From Phycisphaerales bacterium (GTDB lineage: Bacteria; Planctomycetota; Phycisphaerae; Phycisphaerales; SM1A02): a DNA stretch of 16,303 nucleotides. Below are positions 6,736-13,970 of this stretch, one piece after another (position 1 is the first letter of the stretch; each line of letters begins with the position of its first letter). The stretch is from assembly GCA_022447165.1 (NCBI GenBank), contig JAKVBR010000017.1, forward strand, positions 1-16,303, read 5' to 3'. Made by a program: the position numbers and the translations under genes. Below the pieces are notes generated by a model that saw only the letters and a list, made by a program, of their open reading frames with translations, searched no databases and was not told where the DNA came from.

Positions 6736-6764
6736 AAAAACGCCCGCAATTGCGGGCGTTTTTT
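6736..6764. terminator. Bidirectional rho-independent terminator
   Basis: A perfect palindrome, CGCCCGCAATTGCGGGCG (6741-6758), is flanked by A5 on the left and T6 on the right. It therefore reads as a GC-rich hairpin plus U-tract on both strands and sits between two convergent genes ending at 6713 (plus) and 6783 (minus). It is the only clear intrinsic terminator in the window. Confidence 0.92.
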
Positions 6765-6782
6765 CTTTCCTCTCTCTTTTTA

Positions 6783-8144
6783 TTATGGACATGCACCCCA
6801 GTATGAAATGACGAGGATGAGGTCATCAACATTCACTGAGCCATCTTGATTGAGATCTGCAACACATGTTGATTCACAGATAACTTCAGAACAAGCCACG
6901 AGTTCTCCACCATATTCACCACCTGCGTCATCGCATTCGGCTTCAGTCGTCATTACACAAACAGGTGATATGCAGCATGAGCCAAGTTCGACTGACGCTA
7001 CGCATGAATCAACTAAGCAGACGCTACCGCCACCTAGGAAAATGCCTCCACCGTTTAAACATTCATCTTCTTCCATTATCCAGCACGCTGAACCACCACA
7101 ACATGCGCCTGAACCAACATCACAACCTTCTGTTTCGCCTTCAACTACGACGTTGTCGCCTGAGAAGTCGTCAATCGCTCCACATGTCATGTTTGCACAC
7201 AACACAATATCAGTTACCGTCACACTACTGTTGACAACATCGATGGCTCCACCACTACCAACTCCATCACAGTCGCTATCAGCATTGTTGGAATCAAAAG
7301 TAGTATTCGAAAAAGAACACACACTCGATCGGATTTCTGCACCACCACCGGCATCTAACGCTGAATTCCCTTGAAGGCTTCCGTTTTCAAATGAAACATT
7401 GCCACCAGCATATGTAAACAAGCCGCCACCCTTATTCGACTCATTGTTTATGATTGCGTTATCAACCATTGTCATCATTGAGTTTTTGACGTACAATCCA
7501 CCGCCATTGTTCACACAAGCATTGTTCGATACTTCACTGCTCGAAAAAATAAATTGGCTTAACATATCCTTGATGTAAGCACCACCACCGTTTACAGCAC
7601 TGTTATTGGAAACCTCTGCACCTATAACAGATGAGTTGATTAAGTCTCGGAAATATAAACCACCCCCAGCTCCGCCTGCTACGTTGTTCTTTACATTGCA
7701 GTTGTATAGCAAAAAAGTACCGCCATCTGCAAAAACGCCCGCACCATTGTTGTTTGATGAGTTGTTAGTAATAATGCAGTTTTGAAGTCGTGCGACAGAG
7801 TTAGAGGAGTTTACCCCACCGCCTGTTATTGCGTTCCCATCTCTTATTGTAAAACCATCAATTGTTATTGAATCACAATCTTGAACAACAATGACGGAGT
7901 TTGCTGAATTCCCATTAATCGTTGTTGCGTCTGCTCCCTTAACACCCGTAATAGTAATTGCCTTCCCCACAATAGTTATTGACTCATCATAAACTCCGGG
8001 ACTGACCAAAATATGATCACCATCATTGGCAATTTCAATAGCACTCTGAATCGATGAGTACTCTTCTGGCACCAAAATGTCATCTGCAAATAGGCATTGA
8101 CATCCAACTAAACTCAGCAAAAGTGTTGTCATTTGCATCTTCAT
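6783..8144 (-). CDS. Secreted right-handed beta-helix protein with Cys-rich repeats and dockerin-like tail
   Basis: A 453-aa exported protein. Residues 1-20 are a signal: LVGC (C15) could be a lipobox, or cleavage could follow LFA. Residues about 22-345 are a parallel beta-helix of the pectate-lyase/NosD-like kind, starting ILVPEEYSSIQSAIEIANDG and built from repeated N-N-x-A/S-x-x-x-GGG-h turns such as NNSAVNGGGAYI and NNACVNNGGGLYV. Two Cys-rich repeats follow at about 348-377 (GACCGGSACW...) and 392-421 (GSCCISPVCV...). The end (427-453) is a single calcium-loop dockerin-like motif, DLNQDGSVNVDD, then LILVISYWGAC. No lyase active site is recognisable, so it may be an adhesin or surface structural protein. 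GAGGA lies 7 nt before the ATG. Confidence 0.87.
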   Translation of the reverse strand: MKMQMTTLLLSLVGCQCLFADDILVPEEYSSIQSAIEIANDGDHILVSPGVYDESITIVGKAITITGVKGADATTINGNSANSVIVVQDCDSITIDGFTIRDGNAITGGGVNSSNSVARLQNCIITNNSSNNNGAGVFADGGTFLLYNCNVKNNVAGGAGGGLYFRDLINSSVIGAEVSNNSAVNGGGAYIKDMLSQFIFSSSEVSNNACVNNGGGLYVKNSMMTMVDNAIINNESNKGGGLFTYAGGNVSFENGSLQGNSALDAGGGAEIRSSVCSFSNTTFDSNNADSDCDGVGSGGAIDVVNSSVTVTDIVLCANMTCGAIDDFSGDNVVVEGETEGCDVGSGACCGGSACWIMEEDECLNGGGIFLGGGSVCLVDSCVASVELGSCCISPVCVMTTEAECDDAGGEYGGELVACSEVICESTCVADLNQDGSVNVDDLILVISYWGACP

Positions 8145-8151
8145 ATCGAAA

Positions 8152-8156
8152 TCCTC
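8152..8156 (-). promoter_or_regulatory. Shine-Dalgarno GAGGA of the beta-helix gene
   Basis: GAGGA lies 7 nt before the ATG at 8144. This sets the start and argues against an AT-rich upstream open frame whose stop overlaps the same ATG. The 286-nt gap 8145-8430 is AT-rich and must hold the divergent promoters of this gene and murA; TTGACT at 8314-8319 is the best -35-like hexamer, but no well-spaced -10 follows. Confidence 0.6.
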
Positions 8157-8430
8157 AATTTTCTTTTAAAAAGAATCAATTGAAATATGGATGAGTTCCT
8201 GACCGATGCAAGAAAAAGGCACGGAATACAGAAGCAAGTTTGTTTATCTAGCAATAAAACTTGAAAATAAGGTGCGATAACTCCGAATATCAACCTGTTC
8301 TCCCTTAACAAAATTGACTTTTTTGATAGCATGAAGGCGTATATAGTTGCGGTTTTCTTCATCTCAAGGTCGAAGAGATAGAAAACAGTCATGGATGACG
8401 CAAGCAGTAGAAAGGACGCTCTAACTATTT

Positions 8431-9783
8431 ATGGATGCATTTAGAATTCAAGGTGGTCAACGACTTACGGGGACGATTTCTGTAGATGGCTCGAAAAATG
8501 CTGCACTACCATTGTTAGCAGCAGCCCTTCTTACTGACGACCATGTTTCTTACAGTGGGATACCAAAACTATCTGACATATCAAACATGTTGACTTTGCT
8601 CAAGGAGTTAGGGTGTTCAATTTCAGAAGACGAACAGACAACGACAGTAAAAGTAGAAGACTCCTCAAATGCACATGCTCGATATGACATCGTTCGAACA
8701 ATGCGAGCAAGCGTTTGCGTACTAGGACCACTGCTTGCGAAGCGCGGCATTGCGAAAGTATCGATGCCTGGTGGCTGTTCATTTGGAGATCGACCAATCG
8801 ATTTGCACCTGCGTGGGCTTGAAGCACTTGGGGCTAGAATTGAACTTGATGGTGGCGACATCATTGCGCATGCAGAACGATTACGTGGTGCAACTATATT
8901 TCTCGGCGGACCATTTGGCTCAACCGTACTTGGAACTGCAAATGTCATGAGTGCAGCAACTCTGGCAAGTGGGCAAACCATCATCGAATCAGCTGCTTGT
9001 GAACCTGAGATAGTCGATCTTGCAAACTTGTTGAATGCGATGGGCGCAAACATTTCTGGGGCAGGCACACCTCGCATCACAATTAAGGGCGTAGATGAAC
9101 TTACTGGTACAAAACATGAAATCATGCCTGACCGAATCGTTGCTGGCACGTGGGCAATTGCTGCAGCAATGACAAATGGTGACATCAAGATAGAACGGTT
9201 CCCTCTCAATCAACTCCTTGCAGTCAGAGATGTGCTTGAACATGTTGGAGTACATATACATCAACTTGATGCTGAGCAAGATACAAATGCATGTTCTGTT
9301 CAGATAGTGACAGACCGAGTGCTTAAACCTGTCATTTTCACTACTCAACCATTTCCCGGCTTCCCAACAGATTTGCAAGCACAGATGATGGCACTGCTTT
9401 GTCTTGCAAGAGGCAACAGTATCATCACGGAAAAAATCTATCCTGAACGGTTCATGCATGTTCCAGAACTTAGTCGTATGGGTGCTCGGCTCGTCAGGCA
9501 AGGTGCTACTGTTGTGGTTCAAGGCGTCGACCACCTTGTTGGCGCCCCCGTCATGGCAAGTGACCTTCGAGCCTCAGCATCGCTAGTTCTTGCTGGTCTT
9601 GCTGCTGAAGGTGAAACGATTGTCAGTCGGGTGTATCACCTTGACAGAGGTTATGCAAACATGGAAAAGATTTTAAAATCACTTGGCGCAAACATCGAAC
9701 GGCTTGCATCAGAACAAGTTGATGATTTCCTACCTGCTGTCGAAACGGTTTCGAAGAACCAAGTCATACAGTCCAACAGCTGA
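8431..9783 (+). CDS. murA: UDP-N-acetylglucosamine 1-carboxyvinyltransferase
   Basis: First committed step of peptidoglycan synthesis: transfers enolpyruvyl from PEP to UDP-GlcNAc in the cytoplasm. The 450-aa protein has the two-lobed EPT fold. Visible motifs are the opening MDAFRIQGGQRLTG, SKNAALPLLAAALL (K22, N23), the PEP/fosfomycin loop GGCSFGDRPIDLHLRG with catalytic C116 (so predicted fosfomycin-sensitive), GFPTDLQAQ with D314 and ASDLRASASLVLAGLAAEG with R380. The length is slightly above the usual 417-430 because of a polar C-terminal tail (about 425-450). That tail is encoded in DNA also used, on the other strand, by the end of the SpoU-type gene. AAGGA lies 14 nt before the ATG, rather far. 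Its presence supports peptidoglycan in this planctomycete relative. Confidence 0.97.
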   Translation: MDAFRIQGGQRLTGTISVDGSKNAALPLLAAALLTDDHVSYSGIPKLSDISNMLTLLKELGCSISEDEQTTTVKVEDSSNAHARYDIVRTMRASVCVLGPLLAKRGIAKVSMPGGCSFGDRPIDLHLRGLEALGARIELDGGDIIAHAERLRGATIFLGGPFGSTVLGTANVMSAATLASGQTIIESAACEPEIVDLANLLNAMGANISGAGTPRITIKGVDELTGTKHEIMPDRIVAGTWAIAAAMTNGDIKIERFPLNQLLAVRDVLEHVGVHIHQLDAEQDTNACSVQIVTDRVLKPVIFTTQPFPGFPTDLQAQMMALLCLARGNSIITEKIYPERFMHVPELSRMGARLVRQGATVVVQGVDHLVGAPVMASDLRASASLVLAGLAAEGETIVSRVYHLDRGYANMEKILKSLGANIERLASEQVDDFLPAVETVSKNQVIQSNS

Positions 9784-10554
9784 CGCAACACTCACATTAA
9801 TCGATGGGACCCAATCACTCATCGGAATTTCAGCAATGACATCGCACAATTGTAATGTTGCAGAAGATAACCCAGTCTTTTCTTCACCAACGATGATTCC
9901 GCATTTCTTACTGACACCGACCTCCCACAGAGGTACAGCGTTGGACCCCGTTTCCAAACCAATTATCTGCAAGCCATGAGTTTCTTTTAACTGTCCAATG
10001 ACGCCCCTCCAATCTTCAAACATGAGCCATGGGATTGAAAACACATGACCCATCGAAACACGAATAGACTTTCTATAAAGAGGGTCACAACACGTCCCAC
10101 TAAGAAGTACGGCATCTACGCCAAACGCTGCCGCGTTCCTAAATAGTGAACCCATGTTGTCAATGTTCGTAATCCCTTCTGCAAGCAATATCGAAACAGT
10201 GTGTTTGTTTTGAAAAATCGTTTCTAATGAGTACTGTCCAATAGTATTGGCACGCTTAACCGCAGCAAGTACGCCACGATGGATATGAAATCCTGTAACT
10301 TCAGACATCAAGGAAACATCTGCCACAAATACATCAGTCTCGATGTCTTTTAGATCATCTGCTAAACGATCATACTTTTGTGGTGACAAAAACAAGGAAT
10401 GAATGTCCCATGCTGATTCAAGAAGTCGCTTCACAGCTAACTCTGACTCAACCATGCACAGATGATCGCGGCCTCTTAAATCAGCGTCTCTTACATTATG
10501 AAACACCGCAATCCGAGGGTCATTTACAGACGAAATTGGAATAATGTTCGCCAA
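9730..10554 (-). CDS. SpoU/TrmH-family RNA 2'-O-methyltransferase
   Basis: SPOUT-class, S-adenosylmethionine-dependent methyltransferase (274 aa) acting on the ribose of tRNA or rRNA; the target nucleotide cannot be told from sequence. An N-terminal substrate-binding domain (about 10-100: NDPRIAVFHNVRDADLRGRD) precedes the knotted domain: motif 1 NIDNMGSLFRNAAAFG (N133, catalytic R139), motif 2 GIIVGEEKTGLS (219-230; the usual G-S/N-E is G-E-E here) and motif 3 IPMSDWVPSINVSVASAVGL (243-262). The start is TTG at 10554, directly after the mlaD-type stop (TAATTG) with no visible Shine-Dalgarno sequence. It is therefore probably translated by re-initiation as the last gene of the five-gene operon. 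Its 3' end overlaps murA by 54 nt, tail to tail. Confidence 0.92.
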   Translation of the reverse strand: MANIIPISSVNDPRIAVFHNVRDADLRGRDHLCMVESELAVKRLLESAWDIHSLFLSPQKYDRLADDLKDIETDVFVADVSLMSEVTGFHIHRGVLAAVKRANTIGQYSLETIFQNKHTVSILLAEGITNIDNMGSLFRNAAAFGVDAVLLSGTCCDPLYRKSIRVSMGHVFSIPWLMFEDWRGVIGQLKETHGLQIIGLETGSNAVPLWEVGVSKKCGIIVGEEKTGLSSATLQLCDVIAEIPMSDWVPSINVSVASAVGLYDLVLRNRFDSR

Positions 10555-11757
10555 TTATCTGTTCGGAAAATCTTGCTGCATCTGATTCAGCATTGCGCCT
10601 CGTGCCTGGTCAAACCGTAAAACAGAATCTTGTAACAACTCCGTAAGGTTTTGAGCTTCCTCCGGAGCGCTATCACTTACTGACAACTCTGCGAGTTGAC
10701 TTGACACCACACTTAACTCTTGCAAAGAAGAGAGAAGATTCCATGAAGCCGCATTTAGTTGTTCATACGCAACTTCCCGATCAGTCGGTCGATACAACAA
10801 TCTCCAAGGGCTAGCAGAGATTTCATCAATCGATGCCTTTGCTCGGGATGAGATATTTTTGAAATTCTGCATCGTTATTGAGATATCTTTTGACCATTTT
10901 GGTGAGCTCGACTTAAACTCATCACTCATGATTTCTAGATTCTTCATTGTTGCATTAAGTGATTCCATTGCAAGTTCTGCTCGTTGAAGAATTCCATCCT
11001 GCAATTGCTTTATCGCACTCTGAACACCTTGCAATGTGACTTTAACTTCAGATGGAAGATCCTTGGCATCCGTCAACAGCATGGATACAGAATCTTGCCA
11101 TTGAGCCCATTGTTTCTTAGTCATTTCAGCGACTGTTTCTATCGATGACATACTTGCTCTTGCCGAATGAATTGCTGATTTGAGCGCTTCTGCATCTTCT
11201 GAACCTAGCAATGCACCAATAGCACCATCTTCTTCAGCAAGCGCCTCACTGAGTCGTCTCAGTGCATCAAGTGATTTAGAAATGTTTATCTCAGCATCAT
11301 CCCCAAGAAGTTGCGTCACCATACTCTGTGTCGTACCAGTCAAAACTTTACCTTCAGTTGCAATCGCTCCTGAACCGACATTTACGATTGAAATCCAAGA
11401 AGATGAACCAAGCAACCCTGATTTTGCATATATAGTTGCGTTGTCATAAAGTTGAAAATCGTTTTCAATTTGAAATCTGATTTCGATCTCTGAAGTTGGT
11501 TCACCCTCTGCAACTATTGGCGTGACATTCGTTACTGAGCCAATAATGACGCCTCCAAGCCGAACGGGTGAACCGCTAGCGAGCGCTCCAACACCCTCTT
11601 CAACAGGGAACACCACAACATAAGATGAAACACTTTTAAACATTCTATCCCATGCATTTGTCAGGATACTAAACACTACAAAACCAAGAACGATCGAAGC
11701 AGTAACGAAGATGCCCGCTCGTACGTTGTTTTGTCTTTTGTTTCTTACTTGTGACAT
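10555..11757 (-). CDS. mlaD: MlaD-like MCE-domain protein of a lipid ABC transporter
   Basis: Substrate-binding, membrane-anchored component of an Mla/MCE-type lipid transporter. Residues 13-35 are the single N-terminal transmembrane helix (GIFVTASIVLGFVVFSILTN). The MCE domain follows at about 44-130 with the family hallmark ALASGSPVRLGGVIIGSV and IYAKSGLLGSSSWISI. The remainder (about 140-400) is long, helical and probably coiled coil, as in MCE proteins that form tunnels or needles across the periplasm; it is much longer than E. coli MlaD (183 aa) and closer to MCE proteins of diderms with extended C-termini. It follows the ATPase gene by 6 nt and is expected to work with it. AAGGAG (11767-11772) lies 9 nt before the ATG. 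Confidence 0.91.
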   Translation of the reverse strand: MSQVRNKRQNNVRAGIFVTASIVLGFVVFSILTNAWDRMFKSVSSYVVVFPVEEGVGALASGSPVRLGGVIIGSVTNVTPIVAEGEPTSEIEIRFQIENDFQLYDNATIYAKSGLLGSSSWISIVNVGSGAIATEGKVLTGTTQSMVTQLLGDDAEINISKSLDALRRLSEALAEEDGAIGALLGSEDAEALKSAIHSARASMSSIETVAEMTKKQWAQWQDSVSMLLTDAKDLPSEVKVTLQGVQSAIKQLQDGILQRAELAMESLNATMKNLEIMSDEFKSSSPKWSKDISITMQNFKNISSRAKASIDEISASPWRLLYRPTDREVAYEQLNAASWNLLSSLQELSVVSSQLAELSVSDSAPEEAQNLTELLQDSVLRFDQARGAMLNQMQQDFPNR

Positions 11758-11763
11758 ATACAG

Positions 11764-12660
11764 TTACTCCTTTGAGGAATGGATAGAAGGCCCCTTCGTT
11801 AACCTTGGCGCACTTAATCCTAACAAATCTTCCGCATAACTTGTTGCTTCTTTTCTTCTTGTCAGTGGACCTTCTGCGTCCCCTCTTAAGAACTGTCTGA
11901 TGAGTTGCTGTTTCTCATCGAGTTCATGAATGCACTCAAGCGGCCAATCACGAATTTCTTCAAACACTTCTCTCTTGTCGACCATCAACATTTTGCCTTT
12001 ATCAAGCATTGCCATTCGATCTGCAATCACAAATGCTGAGTCCATTTCATGGGTCACAACAACACTTGTTACGCCCGCCTTCTTAGACAAATCTAGAATC
12101 AACTGGTCAATACTTGCGCTTGTCACTGGATCTAAACCCGCTGATGGCTCATCATAAAAAAGCAGTTTGGGGTCGAGTGCTAATGCTCTTGCTAGACCTG
12201 CGCGTTTTTTCATACCCCCTGAAATCTCAGAAGGGAATTTTTGAGCCGCTTCTCGTAGTCCAACTTGCTCAAGTTTGATTTTGACAATAAACTCAATGAT
12301 GTCTGGATCTAAATCCGTATGTTCCCGTAAGGACAACGCAACGTTGTCTGCAACGCTCATTGAATTAAACAGCGCACCCGACTGGAAAAGAATCCCAAAC
12401 TCCCGTCGAACTTCATTCATCCCCTCTTCGTCAAGCTTGCCAATGTCTTGCCCGAACACAGTGACTGTCCCCTCATCCGGAATAAAAGTGCCAATCAAAT
12501 GTCTCAAAAGCGTCGATTTGCCCGAACCAGAGCCCCCCATGATGACGAGTACTTCGCCCTCAAGCACATCAAGGTTTACACCATCTAGAACCGTTTGTTC
12601 ACCGAATCTGCAAACTAAATCCCGAGTTGAAATAATTGGCTGAGCATCCACTCGCTTCAA
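11764..12660 (-). CDS. mlaF: MlaF-like ABC transporter ATPase
   Basis: ATP-binding subunit (298 aa) that powers an MCE-type lipid transporter at the inner membrane. Seen: Walker A GGSGSGKST (42-50), Q-loop LFQSGALFNSMSVADNVAL (Q93), signature SGGMKKRAGLARAL (147-160), Walker B LLFYDEPSAGLDP (166-178) and the H-loop H204. The SGALF and SGGMKKR forms are characteristic of MlaF/TrgD-type ATPases. The C-terminal tail (about 255-298) is polar and somewhat longer than in E. coli MlaF (269 aa). The start is TTG at 12660 with AGGAG only 3 nt upstream; GTG at codon 4 (12 nt spacing) is the alternative. The AGGAG overlaps the stop of the preceding gene. An MlaE permease, normally adjacent, is not in the window. 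Confidence 0.93.
   Translation of the reverse strand: MKRVDAQPIISTRDLVCRFGEQTVLDGVNLDVLEGEVLVIMGGSGSGKSTLLRHLIGTFIPDEGTVTVFGQDIGKLDEEGMNEVRREFGILFQSGALFNSMSVADNVALSLREHTDLDPDIIEFIVKIKLEQVGLREAAQKFPSEISGGMKKRAGLARALALDPKLLFYDEPSAGLDPVTSASIDQLILDLSKKAGVTSVVVTHEMDSAFVIADRMAMLDKGKMLMVDKREVFEEIRDWPLECIHELDEKQQLIRQFLRGDAEGPLTRRKEATSYAEDLLGLSAPRLTKGPSIHSSKE
11767..11772 (-). promoter_or_regulatory. Strong Shine-Dalgarno AAGGAG of the mlaD-type gene
   Basis: AAGGAG lies within the last codons of the ATPase gene, 9 nt before the ATG at 11757. It is the strongest ribosome binding site in the operon, so the MCE protein may be made in excess of the ATPase, whose own start is TTG; this fits MCE rings needing six subunits per two ATPases. 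Confidence 0.6.
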
Positions 12661-12666
12661 ACACTC

Positions 12667-13299
12667 CTAATGCTTCGATTGGGGATATCGTAAATCACCA
12701 TGTGTCTTATCGGGAATCTCAACCCATTCAAATTTGTTCAAAAATTGATTTGTGCCGTCATTGTCTTCAAATAACTGGTATTTAGCGATTATTGGGATAG
12801 ATTCTCCCGCTTGGTTAAACATGAGATAAGAGAGTGTTGCCTCCCTAGGGACTAAACCTAGGAACAAATCTGTCCCATCAATAGCATCTTCACTAGTTTC
12901 AGGGTTTAACAGACAGTGCGAAATCATTCCATAACGCGAAGAAACTTCTTGTAAAAAACGATGCGTTTCATCTTCACTGCTCACGCTAGAAAAGTATTCT
13001 TCAAACGACTCAAGTTGACCTGCTTGTGCAAGTTTGATTGCTTCTGTAGGGCCATGGTTAATCACAGAACGGACATTGACGTTCCACCAGATAAGGCCTC
13101 CCGCCCAGATTCCTGTTATGAGTGTGCCAAGCAACATCGCAATCCAAGCCAGTTTAAGACCTCGCGTTGTTTGGTTGGCCTTGATGTCTACGACTGCTCG
13201 GAACCCGCAAAGTACTGAAGCAATTGAAAACAAAGGACACAAACCCACCGAGCATAAAATGGCAACAACTGCCCAGGGATTGAGTGGTTTCTGCTGCAA
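12667..13299 (-). CDS. Membrane protein with DUF4190-type N-terminus
   Basis: A 210-aa inner-membrane protein. Residues 7-75 look like DUF4190: two hydrophobic helices (about 9-34 and 47-73) around a short loop, with NPWAVVAILCSVGLCPLFSI and GLKLAWIAMLLGTLITGIWAGG. The remainder (about 80-210) is a soluble, probably extracytoplasmic domain of mixed alpha/beta character that I do not recognise; it contains SVSSEDETHRFLQEVSSRYG and ends with a hydrophilic tail. No catalytic motif is visible. The only usable start is TTG, 4 nt after the preceding stop (an in-frame TAG lies four codons upstream of the TTG and there is no early ATG or GTG). Its position directly before the MlaF/MlaD-type genes makes an accessory role in the lipid transporter possible but unproven. 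Confidence 0.8.
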   Translation of the reverse strand: MQQKPLNPWAVVAILCSVGLCPLFSIASVLCGFRAVVDIKANQTTRGLKLAWIAMLLGTLITGIWAGGLIWWNVNVRSVINHGPTEAIKLAQAGQLESFEEYFSSVSSEDETHRFLQEVSSRYGMISHCLLNPETSEDAIDGTDLFLGLVPREATLSYLMFNQAGESIPIIAKYQLFEDNDGTNQFLNKFEWVEIPDKTHGDLRYPQSKH

Positions 13300-13303
13300 G
13301 CGG

Positions 13304-13906
13304 TTAATCGACTAGTTCCTTGTCCTTTGCGATGACATCTTGAGGAATACCTAGAAATTCAATCATGTAATCTTCGTAAGTTTTTTGATCTTCTTCTCGT
13401 GAAAAATCTAAACGAAGTTCATTGATGACTTTGGTTCCTTGACCAATCCAAGCATTCCACTGCTCTTCATCAACATTTTCGAGAATCCATTTCCCAATTT
13501 CGCCAGGCAAAGGCGCATCGGTAAGCGGTTTTCCAGATTTACCAGCGCTTTCATTCTGTTCTACCTCAGGGAGTTCAAGACCTGCGTCTTGCATAAGGAT
13601 AGTAATACCGTCTTGAACTCTCCTCTCGCCCCTATTGACCGCTTGAACATAACCCTGCTCAAGCAAGGTCTTTGCTTCTTCAACTTTCCCAATCTTTAAA
13701 AAAGATGATCCTCCAAGTTCCATTGCTCTCGTCATATCTGGGTTTAATGCGATGCATCTGTTGAAACTATTCGCCGCTTCTTCAAATCGTTCCGCATCAA
13801 AGTAAGCGGACCCGAGACTAAAGTGAGCCATATCATTTGAGGGGTCAGCTACTGACATATTCTCAAAACGTGCAATTCTGTCATCTAAATCTGTCATCCT
13901 GACCAT
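13304..13906 (-). CDS. TPR protein fused to a YggX-like (Fe2+-trafficking type) domain
   Basis: About 200 aa, cytoplasmic. The first half has tetratricopeptide-like repeats (IARFENMSVADPSNDMAHF, SLGSAYFDAERFEEAANSF, MELGGSSFLKIGKVEEAKTL), a protein-interaction module. After an acidic linker, the last 60 residues resemble YggX: PLPGEIGKWILENVDEEQWN followed by AWIGQGTKVINELRLDFS and YEDYMIEFLGI match the E. coli order PGELGKRIY, W-x-x-W, INE-x-x-L and M-x-x-FL. YggX protects Fe-S proteins from oxidation and needs its N-terminal Cys7; no equivalent Cys is seen, the only one being inside a TPR. The frame stays open to a TTG at 13948, but ATG 13906 (AGAGA upstream) or ATG 13897 (MTDLDDRIARFENM) is more likely. 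First gene of the operon, divergent from pyrD. Confidence 0.82.
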   Translation of the reverse strand: MVRMTDLDDRIARFENMSVADPSNDMAHFSLGSAYFDAERFEEAANSFNRCIALNPDMTRAMELGGSSFLKIGKVEEAKTLLEQGYVQAVNRGERRVQDGITILMQDAGLELPEVEQNESAGKSGKPLTDAPLPGEIGKWILENVDEEQWNAWIGQGTKVINELRLDFSREEDQKTYEDYMIEFLGIPQDVIAKDKELVD

Positions 13907-13955
13907 TGTAACAATCTCTGCTTCTACACTCTGCGATATTGAAGTCAAAATCGTT

Positions 13956-13961
13956 TATGAT
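13956..13961 (+). promoter_or_regulatory. Possible -10 element of a nearly leaderless pyrD transcript
   Basis: TATGAT, a 5/6 match to TATAAT, ends 9 nt before the pyrD ATG, and no Shine-Dalgarno sequence lies between. Transcription from here would begin within about 1-3 nt of the start codon. No good -35 hexamer is present at 17 nt spacing, so this is inference. Confidence 0.3.
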
Positions 13962-13970
13962 GCCATTCAC

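Noticed and set aside
6850..7374. 174-codon plus-strand open frame opposite the beta-helix gene
   Set aside because: Its Ser/Pro/Thr-rich sequence is the reverse complement of Gly/Asp/Asn/Cys repeats; it is a composition artefact.
8314..8345. TTGACT ... TATATA as a murA promoter
   Set aside because: The spacer is 20 nt, too long for a standard sigma-70 promoter; the hexamer at 17 nt spacing (GCGTAT) is poor.
8141..8392. Minus-strand 83-codon open frame whose stop overlaps the beta-helix start (ATGA)
   Set aside because: It is AT-driven, with no domain or plausible family, covers the divergent promoter region, and the beta-helix gene has its own good GAGGA site.
8550..9209. 219-codon minus-strand open frame within murA
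   Set aside because: It lies wholly antisense to a conserved enzyme gene, is rich in Ser/Pro/Arg of the kind seen in frame shadows, and has no recognisable motif.
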